A DNA stretch of 64,000 bases from Methylosinus sporium (lineage in GTDB: Bacteria > Pseudomonadota > Alphaproteobacteria > Rhizobiales > Beijerinckiaceae), in the NCBI RefSeq assembly GCF_003113265.1, contig NZ_PUIV01000006.1:1-64000 (forward strand), written 5' to 3'. The stretch's first letter is position 1. Every line of letters starts with the position of its first letter. Of this stretch, positions 1 through 8,462 are shown piece after piece. The notes beneath the pieces were generated by a model. The model had not been told where the DNA came from. It worked only from the letters and a program-made list of their open reading frames with translations, and ran no database searches. The translations under genes and the position numbers were made by a program.

Positions 1-1
1 C

Positions 2-184
2 GCTCAGCATTACGGCGGCGGCCACTGGGGCGGCGGCCATGGTGGCGGCTGGCATGGCGGCGGCGGTTGGCATGGCGGCGGCCATGGCTACGGCCGCGGC
101 CGTTATTGGCACGGGCGCTGGTATAATTACGGTGTCGGGCCGTGCTGGCGTTGGGCCGGCTATTGGGTCTGGGCCTGCTACTGA
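2..184 (+). CDS. C-terminal end of a Gly/His-rich exported protein (partial)
   Basis: The open frame enters from the left edge and stops with TGA at 182-184, so only the last 60 residues are visible. They consist of GGGH/GGGW runs followed by a Trp/Tyr/Cys-rich tail (GPCWRWAGYWVWACY). Small periplasmic or surface proteins of Hyphomicrobiales often end this way, with a Gly-His stretch and an aromatic, Cys-containing tail. No enzymatic role is evident and the start is outside the window. Other frames here also stay open because of the GC-rich repeats, but only this one gives a sensible tail. Confidence 0.55.
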   Translation, partial: AQHYGGGHWGGGHGGGWHGGGGWHGGGHGYGRGRYWHGRWYNYGVGPCWRWAGYWVWACY

Positions 185-201
185 GCCGAACATCGCGCGA
201 C

Positions 202-230
202 GCTCGGCGCCTCTAGCCTAGGCGCCGAGC
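202..230. terminator. Hairpin between convergent genes
   Basis: A perfect 10-bp inverted repeat, GCTCGGCGCC (202-211) and GGCGCCGAGC (221-230), has a 9-nt loop containing the argE stop codon. It sits between two convergent genes and could terminate both. There is no U-tract on either strand, so the termination role is inferred from position and stem. Confidence 0.5.
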
Positions 231-1390
231 TCGCGGGCGAGGCCGCGCATGAAATCGACGCAGGCCGAAAGTTCGCTCACTTCTATATATTCGTCCGGCT
301 GATGCGCCTCGTCTATGCGGCCGGGGCCGCATATGACGCTCGGAATGCCGGTCTGCTGGAAGTGCCCCGCCTCTGAGGCGTAAGGCACGGCGATGGTGCG
401 GTTGGCGCGGGCGAGTCGCAGCGCCAGGGTTTCCGCCGGCGAGCCCGGCTGCGGCGCGAGGCCTGGAACCTCCACCTCCATTCGGGTCTCGATCCCGGTT
501 CCGGGAAAGGGCGCGAAGAAACGCTGCGTCAGCTCCGCCGAATAGGCGGAAATGCGCTCCTCGACGATTCGGGCTGCGTCGGTTCCCGGCACGCCGCGAA
601 CCTCCCAATGGAAGACGCAGTCCTTGGCGACGATATTGCGCGCCGTCCCGCCCTCTATCGCGCCGATATGCAGGGTGGAATAGGGCGGATCGAAACGCCC
701 GGTCGGATCGCCCGCGGCGACCAGCTCCTCGCCGATTCGCAGCAGCTCCGCCCCGAGCAGCAGAGCGACATGCACCGCGCTGACGCCGCGATGCAGATTG
801 GCGGAATGAATCTCATAGCCGCGGACCCTGGTGACGAAGGTCGTCACGCTCTTATGCGCATCGGCCACCTGCATGGAGGTCGGCTCGCCGATGACGGCCG
901 CCGCCGGCCGCGGCAACTCATGGCCGAGCCGGCCCAGCAGGTCGAGCGGCCCGAGGCAGGTGGTCTCCTCGTCATAGCTGAGAAACAGGTGGATGGGGCG
1001 TTTCAGCCCCGCCGCCTTGAATTCCGGGACCATGGCGAGGCAAACCGCGCCGAAGCCCTTCATATCGACGGCTCCGCGGCCGAGCAGCCGGTCGCTCTCG
1101 CGGCGCAGAGTGAAAGGATCGGCGGTCCAATTCTGCCCCGTGACCGGCACCACATCGGTATGGCCGGAGAGCACCACGCCCCCCTCGATTTGCGGGCCGA
1201 TCGTCGCGAAGATCGCCGCCTTGTCGCCCTCGGCGTTGGGCGCGCGGATGAACGGCACGTCTTGCGCGCGCAAATAGCCTTCGACGAAATCGATGAGCGC
1301 CAGATTGGATTTGGAGCTCTCCGTGTCGAAGGCGACGAGCCGGCCGGTCAGCTCGATCGCGCGCTCGAGGGTCGACATGTTCTGCGACAT
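218..1390 (-). CDS. argE: Acetylornithine deacetylase ArgE (M20 metallopeptidase family)
   Basis: This cytoplasmic enzyme hydrolyses N2-acetyl-L-ornithine to ornithine in arginine biosynthesis. The 390-aa product has the M20 dinuclear zinc layout: HTD at residues 77-79 (His and catalytic Asp), the bridging Asp of VDMKG at 109, and the catalytic/ligand pair EE at 141-142 in SYDEETT. The central lid domain contains GEPTSM and a GGTARNIV stretch typical of ArgE, and the C-terminal SEAGHFQ supplies further active-site residues. The frame stays open upstream, but that part overlaps apaG. ATG at 1390 (MSQNMSTLER) lies 8 nt after the apaG stop; a second ATG at 1378 is possible. It probably forms an operon with apaG. 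Succinyl-diaminopimelate desuccinylase is the main alternative within M20. Confidence 0.9.
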   Translation of the reverse strand: MSQNMSTLERAIELTGRLVAFDTESSKSNLALIDFVEGYLRAQDVPFIRAPNAEGDKAAIFATIGPQIEGGVVLSGHTDVVPVTGQNWTADPFTLRRESDRLLGRGAVDMKGFGAVCLAMVPEFKAAGLKRPIHLFLSYDEETTCLGPLDLLGRLGHELPRPAAAVIGEPTSMQVADAHKSVTTFVTRVRGYEIHSANLHRGVSAVHVALLLGAELLRIGEELVAAGDPTGRFDPPYSTLHIGAIEGGTARNIVAKDCVFHWEVRGVPGTDAARIVEERISAYSAELTQRFFAPFPGTGIETRMEVEVPGLAPQPGSPAETLALRLARANRTIAVPYASEAGHFQQTGIPSVICGPGRIDEAHQPDEYIEVSELSACVDFMRGLARELGA

Positions 1391-1398
1391 GGGCCGGC

Positions 1399-1791
1399 TC
1401 AGTTGAGAGTCGGCTTGGAGAGCGGGCTGTCCAGCGAGAAGGCCGGCACTTCTATGTCGAAGGTCTCGCCGTAGGGAGTGATCATCGTATAGCTTCCCTT
1501 CATCAGTCCGGAGGGCGTCGAGAGCGGACAGCCCGAGGCGTAGCGGAACGTCTCGCCGGGCTCGAGAATCGGCTGCTCGCCGACCACTCCGGGTCCTTTC
1601 ACTTCTTCCCGACGCCCATAGGCGTCGATGATGATCCAATGGCGTGACAGCAATTGGACGCGCTCCTTGCCGAGATTGGCGATCTCGATCGTATAGGACC
1701 AGACGAAACGATCGTTGGCGGGGTCCGACTGCTCCGGCAGGAAGTCGGGCAGCGCGGTGACCTGAATGTCGCGAGTGACGGATATATACAT
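1399..1791 (-). CDS. apaG: ApaG domain protein
   Basis: A 130-aa protein covering the full ApaG fold (fibronectin-III-like beta sandwich): a first strand MYISVTRDIQVTALPDFL, then FVWSYTIEIANLG, the loop SRHWIIIDAYGRREEVKGPGVVGEQP, and the C-terminal FRYASGCPLSTPSGLMKGSYTM. These are the strongly conserved ApaG motifs. ApaG binds divalent metal and is linked to Ap4A metabolism in Enterobacteria, where it neighbours apaH; its biochemical role is still poorly defined. Here it is upstream of argE with only 8 nt between them, suggesting co-transcription. The ATG at 1791 gives the standard family length; upstream in-frame sequence lacks conservation and was excluded. Confidence 0.92.
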   Translation of the reverse strand: MYISVTRDIQVTALPDFLPEQSDPANDRFVWSYTIEIANLGKERVQLLSRHWIIIDAYGRREEVKGPGVVGEQPILEPGETFRYASGCPLSTPSGLMKGSYTMITPYGETFDIEVPAFSLDSPLSKPTLN

Positions 1792-2011
1792 GAGGCCTAC
1801 TCTAGGACGCGGCGCGCCGAAGGGGAATGTGGAATGTGTCGGCGCCCCGCCGCAAAAGCCGGCGCCGACCTGCATCTGCGTAGCAAAATCTGTGACATAA
1901 TTGACACGGGTCAAGGAAAAGCCGCTCCGTCGACGATGAGCTCGATTGCTCGCGCCGTCTTCGGCGCGTAGCTTCGGCGCGGGAAAATCTCCCGAGCGGC
2001 GAATGGTGGCG

Positions 2012-2380
2012 ATGCGTCGAATTTCTCTCCGCGGCATGTTGGCGGTCGTCGCTCTGGCGCTTCAGGCGCTGAGCGCCGCCTATGCGCTCGGCGCTCCCAT
2101 CGCCGGTACGCATGGCCGCGGCGACTTCGCCTATTGCGAGGCGGCCGGCGCAGAGAGCGACCGGCGCGCGCCGGCCGGTGGCCATAGGGACGCCGGCGCC
2201 TGCCTCACCTGCCAGCTTTGTCTCGGCGGCTTCTCGCCCCTGCTGCCCTATTCCCTCGCAGGCCATGCGCTCGACCGGCGCCGTGTCGCCGATGCGGATT
2301 GGAGCCGGGATGCTGTAGCCGGCGTCGGCTCTGGCCGCGCCCATGCCCATGGGGCCCGCGCCCCGCCCGCATTTTCCTGA
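2012..2380 (+). CDS. Small exported CxxC protein, DUF2946-like
   Basis: A 122-aa protein beginning with a typical signal peptide (MRRISLRGMLAVVALALQAL, then Ala-rich to about residue 30). The mature part contains DAGACLTCQLCLGG, a C-x2-C-x2-C cluster resembling the cysteine segment of DUF2946 proteins. In several Proteobacteria DUF2946 genes sit beside TonB-dependent copper receptors, and here the gene immediately precedes such a receptor. A second protein of the same plan (DAG/EAG followed by CxLC) lies downstream of the receptor. ATG 2003 is an alternative start three codons upstream. Family assignment rests on the signal peptide plus Cys motif; a copper role is inference. Confidence 0.6.
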   Translation: MRRISLRGMLAVVALALQALSAAYALGAPIAGTHGRGDFAYCEAAGAESDRRAPAGGHRDAGACLTCQLCLGGFSPLLPYSLAGHALDRRRVADADWSRDAVAGVGSGRAHAHGARAPPAFS

Positions 2381-2568
2381 CACGACGGCGCCGCCGCCCG
2401 AGCGCTGCTGCCGACGAGGCGATGTCACGCGGACGCCGGAGCGTCGGCGAGCGCGCGCCGCTCCGATCCATCCCATCGAGACCAACCTCCCCATCGAGAC
2501 GATGCGCGCCGGCTTTGGCGAGCCGCGGCGCGTCGAAAAGCGCCCGACCGAAGGCGCAGGAGACCAGA

Positions 2569-5034
2569 ATGAGCGATCATTTCCATTTGCTGCGCGGCGC
2601 CTCCGCCTGCGCGCTGGCCATGTCACTCGCCGCCGGAGTGGCGCGCGCGCAAGAGGCATTGCCGTCGATCGACATCGCCGGCGAACAGAAGCCCGCCCAG
2701 GGACAGGGCTCCGGGCGCAGGCCGGAGGCGCCGGTCCGCCGCGCCATTCCCGACAATATTCCCGCCGTGGTGGAGAGCGTCACCCGCGCCGACATCGACC
2801 GAACGGTCAATGTCATGACCACCGCCGAGACGATGAAATATATGCCGAGCGTGCTGGTGCGCGAGCGCTTCATCGGCGACCGCAACGGCATATTGCAGAC
2901 GCGCGTCAACACGCCGATCGCCGGCGCGCAGAACCTCGTCTACGCCGACAATATGCTGATCTCAAATCTGTTCGGCAACACATTCAGCACCGCGCCGCGC
3001 TGGGGCATGGTGTCGCCCGGCGAGATCGACCGCGTCGATCTCATCTACGGACCCTTCTCCGCCCTCTACCCCGGCAATTCGATGGGCGGCGTGATGACGA
3101 TCACGACGCGTATGCCGGAGAATTTCGAGGTTCACTTCGCGGGCAACGCCGGCGTGCAGACTTTTTCGCTCTATGGCTCGAAAGAGACTGCGCTCGCCGG
3201 CGACATGAACCTCCTCGTCGGCCATAAGATCAATGATCTCTCCTTCTGGGTCAGCTATGACCGGCTCGACGCGCAAGGCCAGTCGCAGACTTTCCCCGGC
3301 GGCAATGTCAAGACGGGCAAGGTGAGCGGAACGCCGATTCTCGGCGGCTTCGCCGACGTCGATCAGGCGGGCAATCCGCGTTTCGTCGGCGGCGCCAATC
3401 AGGCCGACCATTCCCAGCAGCATATGGCGAAAATAAAGCTCGACTACGAGCTGGCGCCCAAAATCCACGCCACTTATCAGCTCGGCTTCTGGTCGCTGAT
3501 CGACGACACTTTTCCGACGACCTACATACGCGACGCCAATGGCGTGCCGATCTATAATACGCAGAACGGCAATGTGCAGATCGGCAACGCCGTCTTTCCC
3601 TTCACCGTCAATCCGAGCCATGGCAACGCCTCGCATCTGATGCAGGCGCTGTCCTTGAAGTCGGACACCAAGGGCGTCTTCGACTTCGATATCTCGGGAA
3701 CCTCTTACAATTATCTGCGCGACTACAATAATACGGCGCGCGCCTATGGCTGGCTGCCCAACGCCGCCGGAACCTCCTATTCGATCAATCCGCGGGGCTC
3801 CAACGTCAATCTGACCGGCAGCTTCTGGCATACGCTGGACATTCGCGGCGTCTGGCGTCCCGAATGGACCGAGCTCGGCCGGCACGAAGTCTCGGTCGGC
3901 GCGCATTGGGACATTTATTCGCTGGCGCAGACGCAGACCAACACCAATGTCTTCACCGACAATTATTACAACTCCATCCAGGCGATAAACCTCGGCAAGA
4001 CCGAGACCAAGGCGCTCTATCTGCAAGAGGTCTGGTGGTTCGCGCCGAAATGGAAGCTGACCTTGGGCGGACGCCAGGAGTTCTGGAGCGCCTTCGGCGG
4101 CGTCAACAACACGCTCGGCCAGAACTATGCGCCGGGCTTCGCCGGCTGGCCGCCCATGCTGGTCACGCCGCCCACTCTGCCCGCGGTCTCCAAGCCGACC
4201 TTCTCGCCCAAGGCGGCGATCGAATATCAGGTCTTCCCCGATTTCACGCTGCGCGGCTCGGTCGGACGCTATTATCGCTTCCCCACCGTGCTCGAATTGT
4301 TCCAGAACATCTCGGGGCCCAACTCCGTCTCTATCAGCAATCCGACGCTACAGCCGGAGAGCGGCACGTCCTATGACCTGACCGGCGAATATGTGACGGA
4401 GAATGTGTTCGGCGGCCTCATCGGCGAGGTGCGGCCGCGCATTTCGCTGTTCATGGACCATCGCTGGAACTCGATCGTCTCGCAGACCGACTTCACCACC
4501 GGTATCCCGGTGTCGCAGAACTCCAACATCGGCAAGGCGATCTTCCGCGGCGTCGAAGGCTCCGTCGTGCTGAAGGACATCGTCTGGAAAGGTCTCGACT
4601 TCAACGGCAGCGTGACCTTCACCGACGCCAAGATCGTGTCCGACTATCAGCAGCCCTGGATTCAAGGGATGCAATATCCGCGCATTCCGCGCATCCGCAT
4701 CCGCGCTGTCGCCTCCTATGCGCCGACCGACGAGTTTTCGATTGCGGCGGGCGTGCGCTATGGTTCGGCGGCCTTCGTCAGCCTAAATAATTCTGACTTC
4801 AACCACAATATTTACGGTAGCGTCGACAATGAATATCTCGTATTCGACGCCAAGGTGACCTATAAGCTCACGAAGGAATGGACGCTAAACGCCGGCGTCG
4901 ACAATATCGGCCGTTGGAAATATTACGTCAATCCGAACCCATATCCGCAACGGACCTATTTCCTCGGTCTGAAATATGACTTCGGCGGTCCGGCGTCGGG
5001 GATGTTCTCCGATATGAAGCTCGGCGCGAAATAG
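2569..5034 (+). CDS. TonB-dependent outer-membrane receptor
   Basis: An 821-aa receptor. A signal peptide (LRGASACALAMSLAAGVARA) ends near residue 28. The plug domain follows: PAVVESVTRADIDRT, then SPGEIDRVDLIYGPFSALYPGNSMGGVMTIT, the hallmark plug segment. A 22-strand-type beta barrel fills the rest, ending in an aromatic strand (YFLGLKYDF) near the C-terminus as in outer-membrane proteins. It takes up a metal or metallophore with energy from TonB-ExbBD. The start is ATG 2569 with AGGAG at 2558-2562; the open frame upstream is non-homologous. The flanking small CxxC proteins suggest copper, but no substrate is proven and no ExbBD/TonB genes are nearby. A siderophore receptor is the alternative. 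Confidence 0.88.
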   Translation: MSDHFHLLRGASACALAMSLAAGVARAQEALPSIDIAGEQKPAQGQGSGRRPEAPVRRAIPDNIPAVVESVTRADIDRTVNVMTTAETMKYMPSVLVRERFIGDRNGILQTRVNTPIAGAQNLVYADNMLISNLFGNTFSTAPRWGMVSPGEIDRVDLIYGPFSALYPGNSMGGVMTITTRMPENFEVHFAGNAGVQTFSLYGSKETALAGDMNLLVGHKINDLSFWVSYDRLDAQGQSQTFPGGNVKTGKVSGTPILGGFADVDQAGNPRFVGGANQADHSQQHMAKIKLDYELAPKIHATYQLGFWSLIDDTFPTTYIRDANGVPIYNTQNGNVQIGNAVFPFTVNPSHGNASHLMQALSLKSDTKGVFDFDISGTSYNYLRDYNNTARAYGWLPNAAGTSYSINPRGSNVNLTGSFWHTLDIRGVWRPEWTELGRHEVSVGAHWDIYSLAQTQTNTNVFTDNYYNSIQAINLGKTETKALYLQEVWWFAPKWKLTLGGRQEFWSAFGGVNNTLGQNYAPGFAGWPPMLVTPPTLPAVSKPTFSPKAAIEYQVFPDFTLRGSVGRYYRFPTVLELFQNISGPNSVSISNPTLQPESGTSYDLTGEYVTENVFGGLIGEVRPRISLFMDHRWNSIVSQTDFTTGIPVSQNSNIGKAIFRGVEGSVVLKDIVWKGLDFNGSVTFTDAKIVSDYQQPWIQGMQYPRIPRIRIRAVASYAPTDEFSIAAGVRYGSAAFVSLNNSDFNHNIYGSVDNEYLVFDAKVTYKLTKEWTLNAGVDNIGRWKYYVNPNPYPQRTYFLGLKYDFGGPASGMFSDMKLGAK

Positions 5035-5166
5035 AGCGTTTCCAGCCGAATGCGACGCGACGGCGAGGAGGGGATGCTGCGGCGCATCACATTCCCCGCC
5101 GCCTCGTCTCTTGCTCCGCGGGGTGAATTGCGACAGACTTTCGTCCCGTCGCAGGCAGGAGCGTTC

Positions 5167-5529
5167 ATGCGTCGGAATTTGGCCAGCATATTGCTGTTTT
5201 CGTTGGCTTTGGCCGTTCAGGCCATTGCGCCGGCGACGGCTGGGCTCGCCCGATCCGCGCTCGCTCCGGGGCAGATTTGCGCGGCCTTCGCCGATAGCAA
5301 AGCAGCGCCTTCGGTCGTCCCTGCGGGCCATGCTGAGGCGGGACCTGAGCTCTGTGATCTCTGCGCCCTTTGCTGCGGCGTCGCGGCTCCTCTGGCGGCG
5401 TCTCCTGAAATCGCGCGGATTGCTTCGCCGGGCTGGACCTGGGCCGAATGGGCGGCGACGGTCCGACGCGCGGCCATTTTCGAGCCCGATCATGCGCGGC
5501 GGGCGCGGGCGCCGCCTCTCTCCATCTGA
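5167..5529 (+). CDS. Second small exported CxxC protein, DUF2946-like
   Basis: A 120-aa protein with a signal peptide (MRRNLASILLFSLALAVQAI, then APATA) and a Cys cluster AEAGPELCDLCALCCGVAAPL. It shares start, length and the xAGxxLCxLC plan with the gene at 2012-2380, so the TonB receptor is bracketed by two related small exported proteins. AGGAG at 5157-5161 precedes ATG 5167. CxxC-CC clusters could bind soft metals such as Cu(I). The family call (DUF2946-like) comes from the motif only. Confidence 0.6.
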   Translation: MRRNLASILLFSLALAVQAIAPATAGLARSALAPGQICAAFADSKAAPSVVPAGHAEAGPELCDLCALCCGVAAPLAASPEIARIASPGWTWAEWAATVRRAAIFEPDHARRARAPPLSI

Positions 5530-5641
5530 CTTCCGACCGAATTCGACCGCCCGCCGTCTCGCGGGCGTCGGCACGTGGTTTCGAAAAAAGATGATGCGTC
5601 GCGAAAGGCGGCGCGGGGAGGGGAGATTGTTTGGATTTTCG

Positions 5642-5857
5642 ATGAACGATCGCGCCGGGGTCGGCGCGTTTTTCCGCGATTTTCTGCGGACGCTCGCCGG
5701 CGAGCGCCGCACCTTCGGCCTGTTCGAGACGCGCGCCGCGATCGGCGTTCCGCTCCCGCAGCCGGAGGAAAAGCCGCGGCCGGCGCCCAATGTCGCTGCG
5801 CGGCGCAGCGGCCGCCTCATCGACCTCGAGCGCCGCGCGAAATTCGGCCAGTTCTGA
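5642..5857 (+). CDS. Hypothetical 71-aa protein
   Basis: A 71-residue frame with a plausible composition: amphipathic N-terminus (MNDRAGVGAFFRDFLRTLAG), a Pro-rich middle (PLPQPEEKPRPAPN) and a basic C-terminus. It ends 4 bp before the convergent metZ stop. The only G-rich stretch upstream (5617-5627) is too far from the ATG, and an in-frame ATG at 5590 is possible. I recognise no family. It is kept because the frame fills the gap between TonB locus and metZ and looks protein-like; it may not be real. Confidence 0.35.
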   Translation: MNDRAGVGAFFRDFLRTLAGERRTFGLFETRAAIGVPLPQPEEKPRPAPNVAARRSGRLIDLERRAKFGQF

Positions 5858-5861
5858 CCGT

Positions 5862-7055
5862 TCAGCCGCGCGCGGCGGAAAGGCCGCGCGCCAGATCGTC
5901 GAGGAGATCATCCGTATCCTCGAGCCCGACCGAGAGACGCAGCAGTCCCTCGCCGACGCCGATGAGCGCCCGCGCCTCCGGCGTCAGCCGCTGATGCGTC
6001 GTCGTCGCCGGATGGGTGACAAGGCTCTTAGCGTCGCCGAGATTATTGGAAATCTTGACGATTTTCAGCGCGTTGGCGAGGCGGAACGCCGCCGCCTTGC
6101 CGCCGGCCACGTCGAATGTCACCAGCGTGCCGCCGCCCGTCATCTGCCGCCGCGCCAGCTCCGCCTGCGGATGATCGGAGCGGAAAGGATAGAGAACGCG
6201 GGCGATCTCCTTCTGCTCGGCGAGGAAATCGGCGATCCGCGCCGCGCTCGCCGTCTGCTGCGCAACGCGCAGCGGCAGGGTTTCCAGCGCCTTCAGCATG
6301 GTCCAGGCGTTGAAGGGCGACAGAGCCGGCCCCGTCTGGCGCAGGAAATTATGGATATTCTCCTCGATCAGCGCCTGCGACGCCAAAATGACGCCGCCGA
6401 GGCAGCGGCCCTGGCCGTCTATGTGCTTGGTCGCCGAATAGACGACGACATCGGCGCCCAATTCGAAGGGCTTTTGCAGCAGAGGCGTGGCGAAGACATT
6501 GTCGACGACGAGCCGCGCGCCCGCCTCATGGGCGATGTCGGCGATGGCGCGAATGTCATAGACCTCGAGGCCGGGATTGGTCGGGCTCTCGAGAAAGAAG
6601 AGCTTGGTCTCCTTGCGGACGGCGGCCTTCCATTGCGAAAGATCGGCCCCATCGACCAAGGTCGAGGCGACGCCGAATCGCGGCAGCAGATCCTCCACCA
6701 CATAGAGACAGGAGCCGAACAGCGCCCGCGCCGCGACAATATGATCGCCGGCGCGCAGTTGCGCCAGCAGCGCGGCGGTGACGGCGGCCATTCCGCTCGC
6801 GGTGGCGCGCGCCGCCTCGGCGCCCTCGAGCAGGCACATGCGCTGCTCGAACATGGCCACGGTCGGATTGGAGAAGCGCGAATAGATGAAGCCCGGGTCC
6901 TCGCCCTTGAAGCGCGCCTCGGCGGCCTCCATCGTGGGATAGGCAAAGCTCTGCGTGAGGAACATCGCCTCGGACAGCTCGCCGAATTGCGAGCGCAGCC
7001 CCCCACCATGCACGAGCCGTGTCGCGGGGCGCAGTTTCTTCTCGTCGTCGCTCAA
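5862..7055 (-). CDS. metZ: O-succinylhomoserine sulfhydrylase MetZ
   Basis: A PLP enzyme of the Cys/Met-metabolism (gamma-family) fold that makes homocysteine from O-succinylhomoserine and sulfide in methionine synthesis. The 397-aa product shows YSRFSNPTVAMFE (59-70), SGMAAVTAA (88-96), the ESPTNPGLEVYDI segment (156-168), the VVDNVFATP loop (183-191) and the Schiff-base Lys210 in YSATKHIDGQGR. NFLRQTGPALSPFNAW and SLGG-like NNLGDAKSLVTHPATTTH near the C-terminus are also typical. The best start is TTG at 7055, with AGGGGAG at 7063-7069 seven nt upstream; the upstream frame is non-homologous and overlaps the leader. A SAM-II riboswitch in the leader supports methionine biosynthesis. Confidence 0.92.
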   Translation of the reverse strand: MSDDEKKLRPATRLVHGGGLRSQFGELSEAMFLTQSFAYPTMEAAEARFKGEDPGFIYSRFSNPTVAMFEQRMCLLEGAEAARATASGMAAVTAALLAQLRAGDHIVAARALFGSCLYVVEDLLPRFGVASTLVDGADLSQWKAAVRKETKLFFLESPTNPGLEVYDIRAIADIAHEAGARLVVDNVFATPLLQKPFELGADVVVYSATKHIDGQGRCLGGVILASQALIEENIHNFLRQTGPALSPFNAWTMLKALETLPLRVAQQTASAARIADFLAEQKEIARVLYPFRSDHPQAELARRQMTGGGTLVTFDVAGGKAAAFRLANALKIVKISNNLGDAKSLVTHPATTTHQRLTPEARALIGVGEGLLRLSVGLEDTDDLLDDLARGLSAARG

Positions 7056-7120
7056 CTTTGGTCTCCCCTGCGGCGCGCGGGGCGCGCCACGGCGACAAAA
7101 AGCGGATTTCACGAGGAAAC

Positions 7121-7180
7121 CCGGCCTTTTAGCGCCTTGTTTTACGTGGCGGCAAGCCGGCCGGCTCAAAGAACCACGCG
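7121..7180 (-). promoter_or_regulatory. SAM-II riboswitch (metZ leader)
   Basis: Read on the minus strand, the leader matches the SAM-II class: P1 arm CGTGG, then TTTGAGCCGGCCGGCTTG, the complementary CCACG, an A-rich stretch (TAAAACAA) and GGCGCTAAAAGGCC forming the pseudoknot half. This H-type pseudoknot is found almost only upstream of methionine genes in Alphaproteobacteria. It lies about 65 nt before the metZ TTG start. S-adenosylmethionine binding to SAM-II reduces downstream expression, generally by masking the ribosome-binding region. Identification is by eye from conserved nucleotides. Confidence 0.93.
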
Positions 7181-7191
7181 TTCGTTTAACA

Positions 7192-7220
7192 GAATGAACC
7201 GAAGGACGCGGCCAAGTCAA
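7192..7220 (-). promoter_or_regulatory. Putative metZ promoter
   Basis: On the minus strand TTGACT (7215-7220) is followed, after 17 nt, by TCATTC (7192-7197), a plausible sigma-70-type promoter whose transcript would start just ahead of the SAM-II aptamer. The -35 is good and the -10 is weak; the call depends mostly on position. Confidence 0.45.
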
Positions 7221-7326
7221 CACTCTGCCGCATCCTTGCAGCGCACCGATTTTATCGCCACTAGAACACGATGGCGTCGGGCGTGTAAGGTCCCATGACG
7301 ACCGAACCGTTGTGATAGGAGTTTCG

Positions 7327-8430
7327 ATGGCGTCTGCCGTCCATGGCGTGCTCTCTTGCGAGCAGATCCGAGAATTGGCCGCCGCCGGCGTGATCGCCGC
7401 GACGCAGCCGATCGAGGACGGCCAGCATCAGCCGGCGAGCCTCGATCTACGCCTCGGCCCGACGGCCTATCGCGTGCGCGCCAGCTTTCTGCCCGGCAAG
7501 CGCCGCAGCGTCGAGGCGCTGCTCGCCGAGCTGACCTATGACGAGATCGACCTGCGCGGCGCCGGCGCGGTGCTCGAGCGCGGCTGCGTCTATGTGATTC
7601 CGCTGCTCGAGAGCCTGCATCTGCCGGAGGATGTGTCCGGCGTCGCCAATCCCAAGAGCTCGACCGGGCGGCTCGACATTTTCACCCGCCTCATCACCGA
7701 CGACACCGAGATTTTCGATCATGTCGCGGTCGGCTATCGCGGGCGGCTCTATGCGGAGGTCTCGCCGCGCAGCTTCAGCGTGCGCGCGCGGCAGGGTTCG
7801 CGGCTCGATCAGCTGCGCCTGCGCCGGCGCGGCGCCGCCGGTGAGACGACGCTTTCCGACGCCGCGCTCGCGGCCGAGCATTCGCGCGCGCCGCTCGCCG
7901 ATGGCGAGCTGACGCTGCGCGACGGCGTGATCCTCCGCGTGGCGCTGGACGGCCTCGGCGACGTCGTCGGCTATCGCGCGCAAAAGCACACGGATGTCAT
8001 CGACGTCGATCGCGTCGACCACTACGCCATAGAGGATTATTGGGAGCGGCTGACGCCGCGGCGCGGCAATAAGCTCATTCTCGACCCGAATGAATTCTAC
8101 ATTCTCGCCTCGCGCGAGCGCATCCGCATTCCCTCGCATCTCTCGGCCGAGATGATGGCGATCGACCCCGCAATGGGCGAGTTCCGCGTGCATTACGCCG
8201 GCTTTTTCGATCCCGGCTTCGGCTATGGCGCGCAGGGCCTGCCCGGCAGCCGCGCCGTGCTGGAAGTGCGCAGCCATGACGTGCCCTTTATTTTAGAGGA
8301 CGGGCAGGTGATCGGACGGCTCGTCTACGAGCCAATGGCCGCCGAACCGAAGATTCTCTACGGCCAAGGCGGCGTCTCGAATTATCAGGGGCAGGAGCTG
8401 AAGCTCTCCAAGCATTTCAAGGCGCCGTGA
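7327..8430 (+). CDS. dcd: 2'-deoxycytidine 5'-triphosphate deaminase (two-domain alphaproteobacterial type)
   Basis: A 367-aa enzyme of the dUTPase/DCD superfamily that deaminates dCTP to dUTP for thymidylate synthesis. It is about twice the length of E. coli Dcd because it holds two tandem beta domains, as in Rhizobiales. Visible motifs are QPASLDLRLGPTAYRV near residue 40, ANPKSSTGRLDIFTRLI and GYRGRLYAEVSPRSFSVR in domain 1, and FDPGFGYG followed by VPFILEDGQVIGRLVYEPM in domain 2. TAGGAG at 7316-7321 precedes ATG 7327; a GTG at 7312 is a weaker in-frame alternative. It is transcribed away from metZ and appears monocistronic. Confidence 0.9.
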   Translation: MASAVHGVLSCEQIRELAAAGVIAATQPIEDGQHQPASLDLRLGPTAYRVRASFLPGKRRSVEALLAELTYDEIDLRGAGAVLERGCVYVIPLLESLHLPEDVSGVANPKSSTGRLDIFTRLITDDTEIFDHVAVGYRGRLYAEVSPRSFSVRARQGSRLDQLRLRRRGAAGETTLSDAALAAEHSRAPLADGELTLRDGVILRVALDGLGDVVGYRAQKHTDVIDVDRVDHYAIEDYWERLTPRRGNKLILDPNEFYILASRERIRIPSHLSAEMMAIDPAMGEFRVHYAGFFDPGFGYGAQGLPGSRAVLEVRSHDVPFILEDGQVIGRLVYEPMAAEPKILYGQGGVSNYQGQELKLSKHFKAP

Positions 8431-8462
8431 GCGCATCCGAGAGCGGCTGATCGGAGACTAAG

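Noticed and set aside
2218-2568. N-terminal extension of the TonB receptor
   Set aside because: The signal peptide begins at ATG 2569 with its own ribosome site; the upstream part overlaps the small CxxC gene in another frame and is Arg/Pro-rich.
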